From an uncultured Caulobacteraceae bacterium (GTDB taxonomy: Bacteria; Pseudomonadota; Alphaproteobacteria; Caulobacterales; Caulobacteraceae), in assembly GCA_946482375.1 (NCBI GenBank), contig CAMLRH010000021.1:1-17726 (forward strand): 17,726 nucleotides of DNA, read 5' to 3'. Both the position numbers and the translations under genes were made by a program. Under the pieces are notes generated by a model. That model saw only the letters and a program-made list of their open reading frames with translations, searched no databases and was not told the origin of the DNA. Shown here piece after piece: positions 15,412-17,726 of the stretch (positions are counted from its first letter, which is position 1; each line of letters opens with the position of its first letter).

Positions 15412-17726
15412 ATGGCTGGAACAGGCCCGAAAATCCATACGCGGTTGATGTGCGGCGCGGCGAGCGCGGCGCTGCTTTTGTGGGCGGGAAGCGCGAACGC
15501 GGAAACCGCCGCCAAGGTCGAAATCGCGCCGCAACCGCTGGCCTCGGCCCTCAACGAATTCGGCGTCCAGACCGGCCGGCAGGTGATTTTCGCGCCGTCG
15601 CTGACGGGCGCCAAGACGACGCGGGGCGTCAACGCCGACGGCGATATCGAAATGGCGCTGGCGCAGCTCTTGGAGGGCAGCGGGCTCACCTTCCGAAGGG
15701 ACGAGGACACCTTCCTGATCGTGCAGGGAGGCTCTTCCTCCGACCCCCAGCCCGAAAGCGCCGCGGGGGACGGCGCTGACGGCACCGTCGACGCCCTGAT
15801 CGTCACCGCGCAGAAGCGCGAAGAGGATATCCAGGACGTCCCGATCGCCATTTCGGCGTTCACGCAGGAAGACCTGACCCGGTCGCAGGTGGCCGGTGGT
15901 CCCGACCTGATGACGCAGGTCCCGAACTTCACCTTCACGAAGACAAATTTTTCCGGTTATTCGATCCAGATTCGCGGCATCGGCACGCAGGCCATTTCCG
16001 CGACGACCGACCCGGCCGTGGCGGTGGCGTTCAACAATACGCCCTTCGTGCGTAACCGCTTCTTCGAGCAGGAGTTTTACGACCTGCAGCGGGTGGAGGT
16101 TCTGCGCGGGCCGCAGGGCACGCTGTACGGGCGCAACGCCACGGCGGGCGTGGTCAACATCATTTCCCAGAAGCCGGCGCACCGTTTTGAAGCCCGGCTG
16201 GCGGCCGACCTGGCCAACTACAGCTCTTCGCGCATCGAGGGGATGATCAATATCCCGCTGGTCGAGGAGACGGTTGCGCTTCGCGTGGCGGGCGCCTGGA
16301 CCAAGCGCGAAGGCTTCGTGAAGAACACCCTGACGGGCGAACAGACGGACGGCCGTGACCTGTGGTCCAGCCGCGTCAGCCTGCGCTTCCAGCCGAACGA
16401 CTGGCTGGACGCCAACCTGATCTGGGAACACTTCGAGGAAAACGACGACCGCCTACGCACCGGCAAGCAGCTGTGTAATTCCCACCCGGGCCCGAGCGAA
16501 GTGGCGGGCGTTCCCGTCGAGCAGACCGGCGCCCCGATCCAGCAGGCGCTCACCGCGGTCTATGTGAGCCAGGGTTGCCAGGCCGGGTCGCTCTATTCGC
16601 CGGACTCGTTCGATACGCCGAACGGTTTCGCCCTCCCGTACTACGCGCCGTTCGGGCTGATCGGCCTGCCGGTGTTCATGAACCTGAACCCGTACGTGAA
16701 CACCTTCCAGTCGCGGAACGTGCGGGAGATCGAAACCCACCTGACACCGGAATACACGGCCAATTCCGACCTGGTCGAACTGCAACTCAACTTCGACCTG
16801 CCGTGGAACCTGTCGTTCTCCTCGGAAACCGGATACAACCGCGACTTCATCTTCTCGTTCTCGGATTATAACCGCTTCAACACGACGCCGGGCGTGTTTG
16901 TGCCGGGCGCCGATCAGCCGGTTTTCAATCCGGAGGACTACACCGGCCCTGGTCCGTGGACCGACATCGTCGACGAAAACGGAACCTTCTGCGACCCGCA
17001 GCTCGGCTGCACCAACCGGCTGGCGGCGGGCGACCTGTCCACCGCGAAGTCGCAGCAGTTCAGCCAGGAGTTCCGGCTGTCCTCGAACTTTGACGGCCCG
17101 TTCAACTTCAACCTCGGCGCCAACTTTCTGCGGTACGATACGGAGGAAAAGTATTACGTCTTCATCAATACGCTCAGCATGTGGGGAGCTCAGGCCACCA
17201 GGCGAGCGCTTGGGCAAATGTGGCAACCGGGCATTACCGATAATGCCGAGTGCCTCATGGCGGACAACTTCTACGGCCGTCAGATTGCAGATCCGACCGA
17301 ATTCTGGAGCGTGTTCGGGTGCATCTATGTCGACCCGAACGACATCCACAGTCTGAACGACCAGGGGCGAAACTACTTCCTCAGCAAGAATCCCTATCAC
17401 CTGCTTTCGTATGCCGCTTTCGGTGAGGCCTACTACAACATCACCGAGAACCTGAAAGTCACCGCCGGCCTCCGCTGGACGGTCGACAAGAAGACCGCGC
17501 CCGTGATCCCAAGCTGGCTTCTGGCGGGTCCGTACGGGCCGCAGAGAAGCCGGGGGAGCAGCTGGGGCACGCCGACGTATAAGGTCCTCGAGCTGGAATG
17601 GCGTGAGCCCACCGGCCGCGTCGCCATCGACTGGAAGCCGGACCTGACGTTCACCGACGAGACGCTGATCTACGGCTCCTATGTCCGCGGCTACAAGGCG
17701 GGCGGCGCCAATCCGCCGCCGCCGGT
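15412..17726 (+). CDS. TonB-dependent outer-membrane receptor with STN signalling domain (3' end beyond window)
   Basis: The frame runs uninterrupted from ATG 15412 to the right edge (771 codons and still open). It takes a ligand through the outer membrane with energy from TonB-ExbBD and reports occupancy to FecR. The signal peptide (residues 1-30) ends AGSANA. The STN domain is at about 35-105 (IAPQPLASALNEFGVQTGRQ, then VIFAPSL, ALAQLLEGSGLTF). The TonB box is near DALIVTAQKREE, followed by the plug (DVPIAISAF, IRGIGT, VEVLRGPQGTLYGRNATAG). The barrel begins after about residue 260. Long loops carry paired Cys (for example CDPQLGC). GAGGGGGAG at 15396-15404 lies 7 nt before the ATG. The FecI/FecR genes directly upstream and the shared promoter block make it the cognate receptor. 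The ligand is unknown; ferric siderophore or heme is usual, but other substrates occur in Caulobacterales. Confidence 0.93.
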   Translation, partial: MAGTGPKIHTRLMCGAASAALLLWAGSANAETAAKVEIAPQPLASALNEFGVQTGRQVIFAPSLTGAKTTRGVNADGDIEMALAQLLEGSGLTFRRDEDTFLIVQGGSSSDPQPESAAGDGADGTVDALIVTAQKREEDIQDVPIAISAFTQEDLTRSQVAGGPDLMTQVPNFTFTKTNFSGYSIQIRGIGTQAISATTDPAVAVAFNNTPFVRNRFFEQEFYDLQRVEVLRGPQGTLYGRNATAGVVNIISQKPAHRFEARLAADLANYSSSRIEGMINIPLVEETVALRVAGAWTKREGFVKNTLTGEQTDGRDLWSSRVSLRFQPNDWLDANLIWEHFEENDDRLRTGKQLCNSHPGPSEVAGVPVEQTGAPIQQALTAVYVSQGCQAGSLYSPDSFDTPNGFALPYYAPFGLIGLPVFMNLNPYVNTFQSRNVREIETHLTPEYTANSDLVELQLNFDLPWNLSFSSETGYNRDFIFSFSDYNRFNTTPGVFVPGADQPVFNPEDYTGPGPWTDIVDENGTFCDPQLGCTNRLAAGDLSTAKSQQFSQEFRLSSNFDGPFNFNLGANFLRYDTEEKYYVFINTLSMWGAQATRRALGQMWQPGITDNAECLMADNFYGRQIADPTEFWSVFGCIYVDPNDIHSLNDQGRNYFLSKNPYHLLSYAAFGEAYYNITENLKVTAGLRWTVDKKTAPVIPSWLLAGPYGPQRSRGSSWGTPTYKVLELEWREPTGRVAIDWKPDLTFTDETLIYGSYVRGYKAGGANPPPP

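Overview
The window is about 17.7 kb of GC-rich, gene-dense DNA from an alphaproteobacterium. The codon bias, the FecI/FecR/STN-type TonB receptor set and the gene styles fit Caulobacteraceae (Caulobacter, Phenylobacterium or Brevundimonas-like); that placement is an inference from style, not from a marker gene. I see no transposase, integrase, CRISPR array, tRNA or rRNA. It reads as ordinary chromosome with several accessory operons side by side.

Layout. (1) 1-284, minus: start of an NADP-type isocitrate dehydrogenase gene, cut by the window edge. A 416-bp intergenic region with two palindromes follows. (2) 701-2856, plus: otsB-otsA, the two-step trehalose pathway, overlapping by ATGA. (3) 2853-3650, minus: an unrecognised membrane-anchored, probably periplasmic protein, convergent with otsA. 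(4) 3725-5017, plus: a short SLC13/DASS-type permease, convergent with (5) 5014-6060, minus: cysteine synthase A. A sulfate/cysteine link between the last two is plausible but unproven. (6) 6227-10382, plus: a hybrid sensor histidine kinase, a periplasmic amicyanin-like cupredoxin and an outer-membrane beta-barrel protein. (7) 10496-13644, plus: a compact ba3-type (B-family) terminal oxidase operon with subunit IIa, CuA subunit II, heme-copper subunit I and a membrane-anchored diheme cytochrome c. An FNR/FixK-like box lies upstream. (8) 13730 to the end, plus: a FecI-type ECF sigma factor, a FecR anti-sigma/sensor and a large TonB-dependent receptor with an STN signalling domain, open at the right edge.

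How the parts work together. otsBA makes trehalose from UDP-glucose and glucose-6-phosphate. The oxidase operon takes electrons from cytochrome c to O2. FecI-FecR-receptor forms a cell-surface signalling circuit. The same spaced 51-bp block occurs directly upstream of both fecI and the receptor gene, which strongly suggests FecI drives its own operon and its receptor. The kinase-cupredoxin-barrel trio spans cytoplasm to outer membrane and is the best candidate here for a poorly described sensing system, perhaps of copper or redox state.

Two convergent gene pairs (otsA/unknown and permease/cysK) end on one shared CTAG tetranucleotide, so there is no room for separate terminators.
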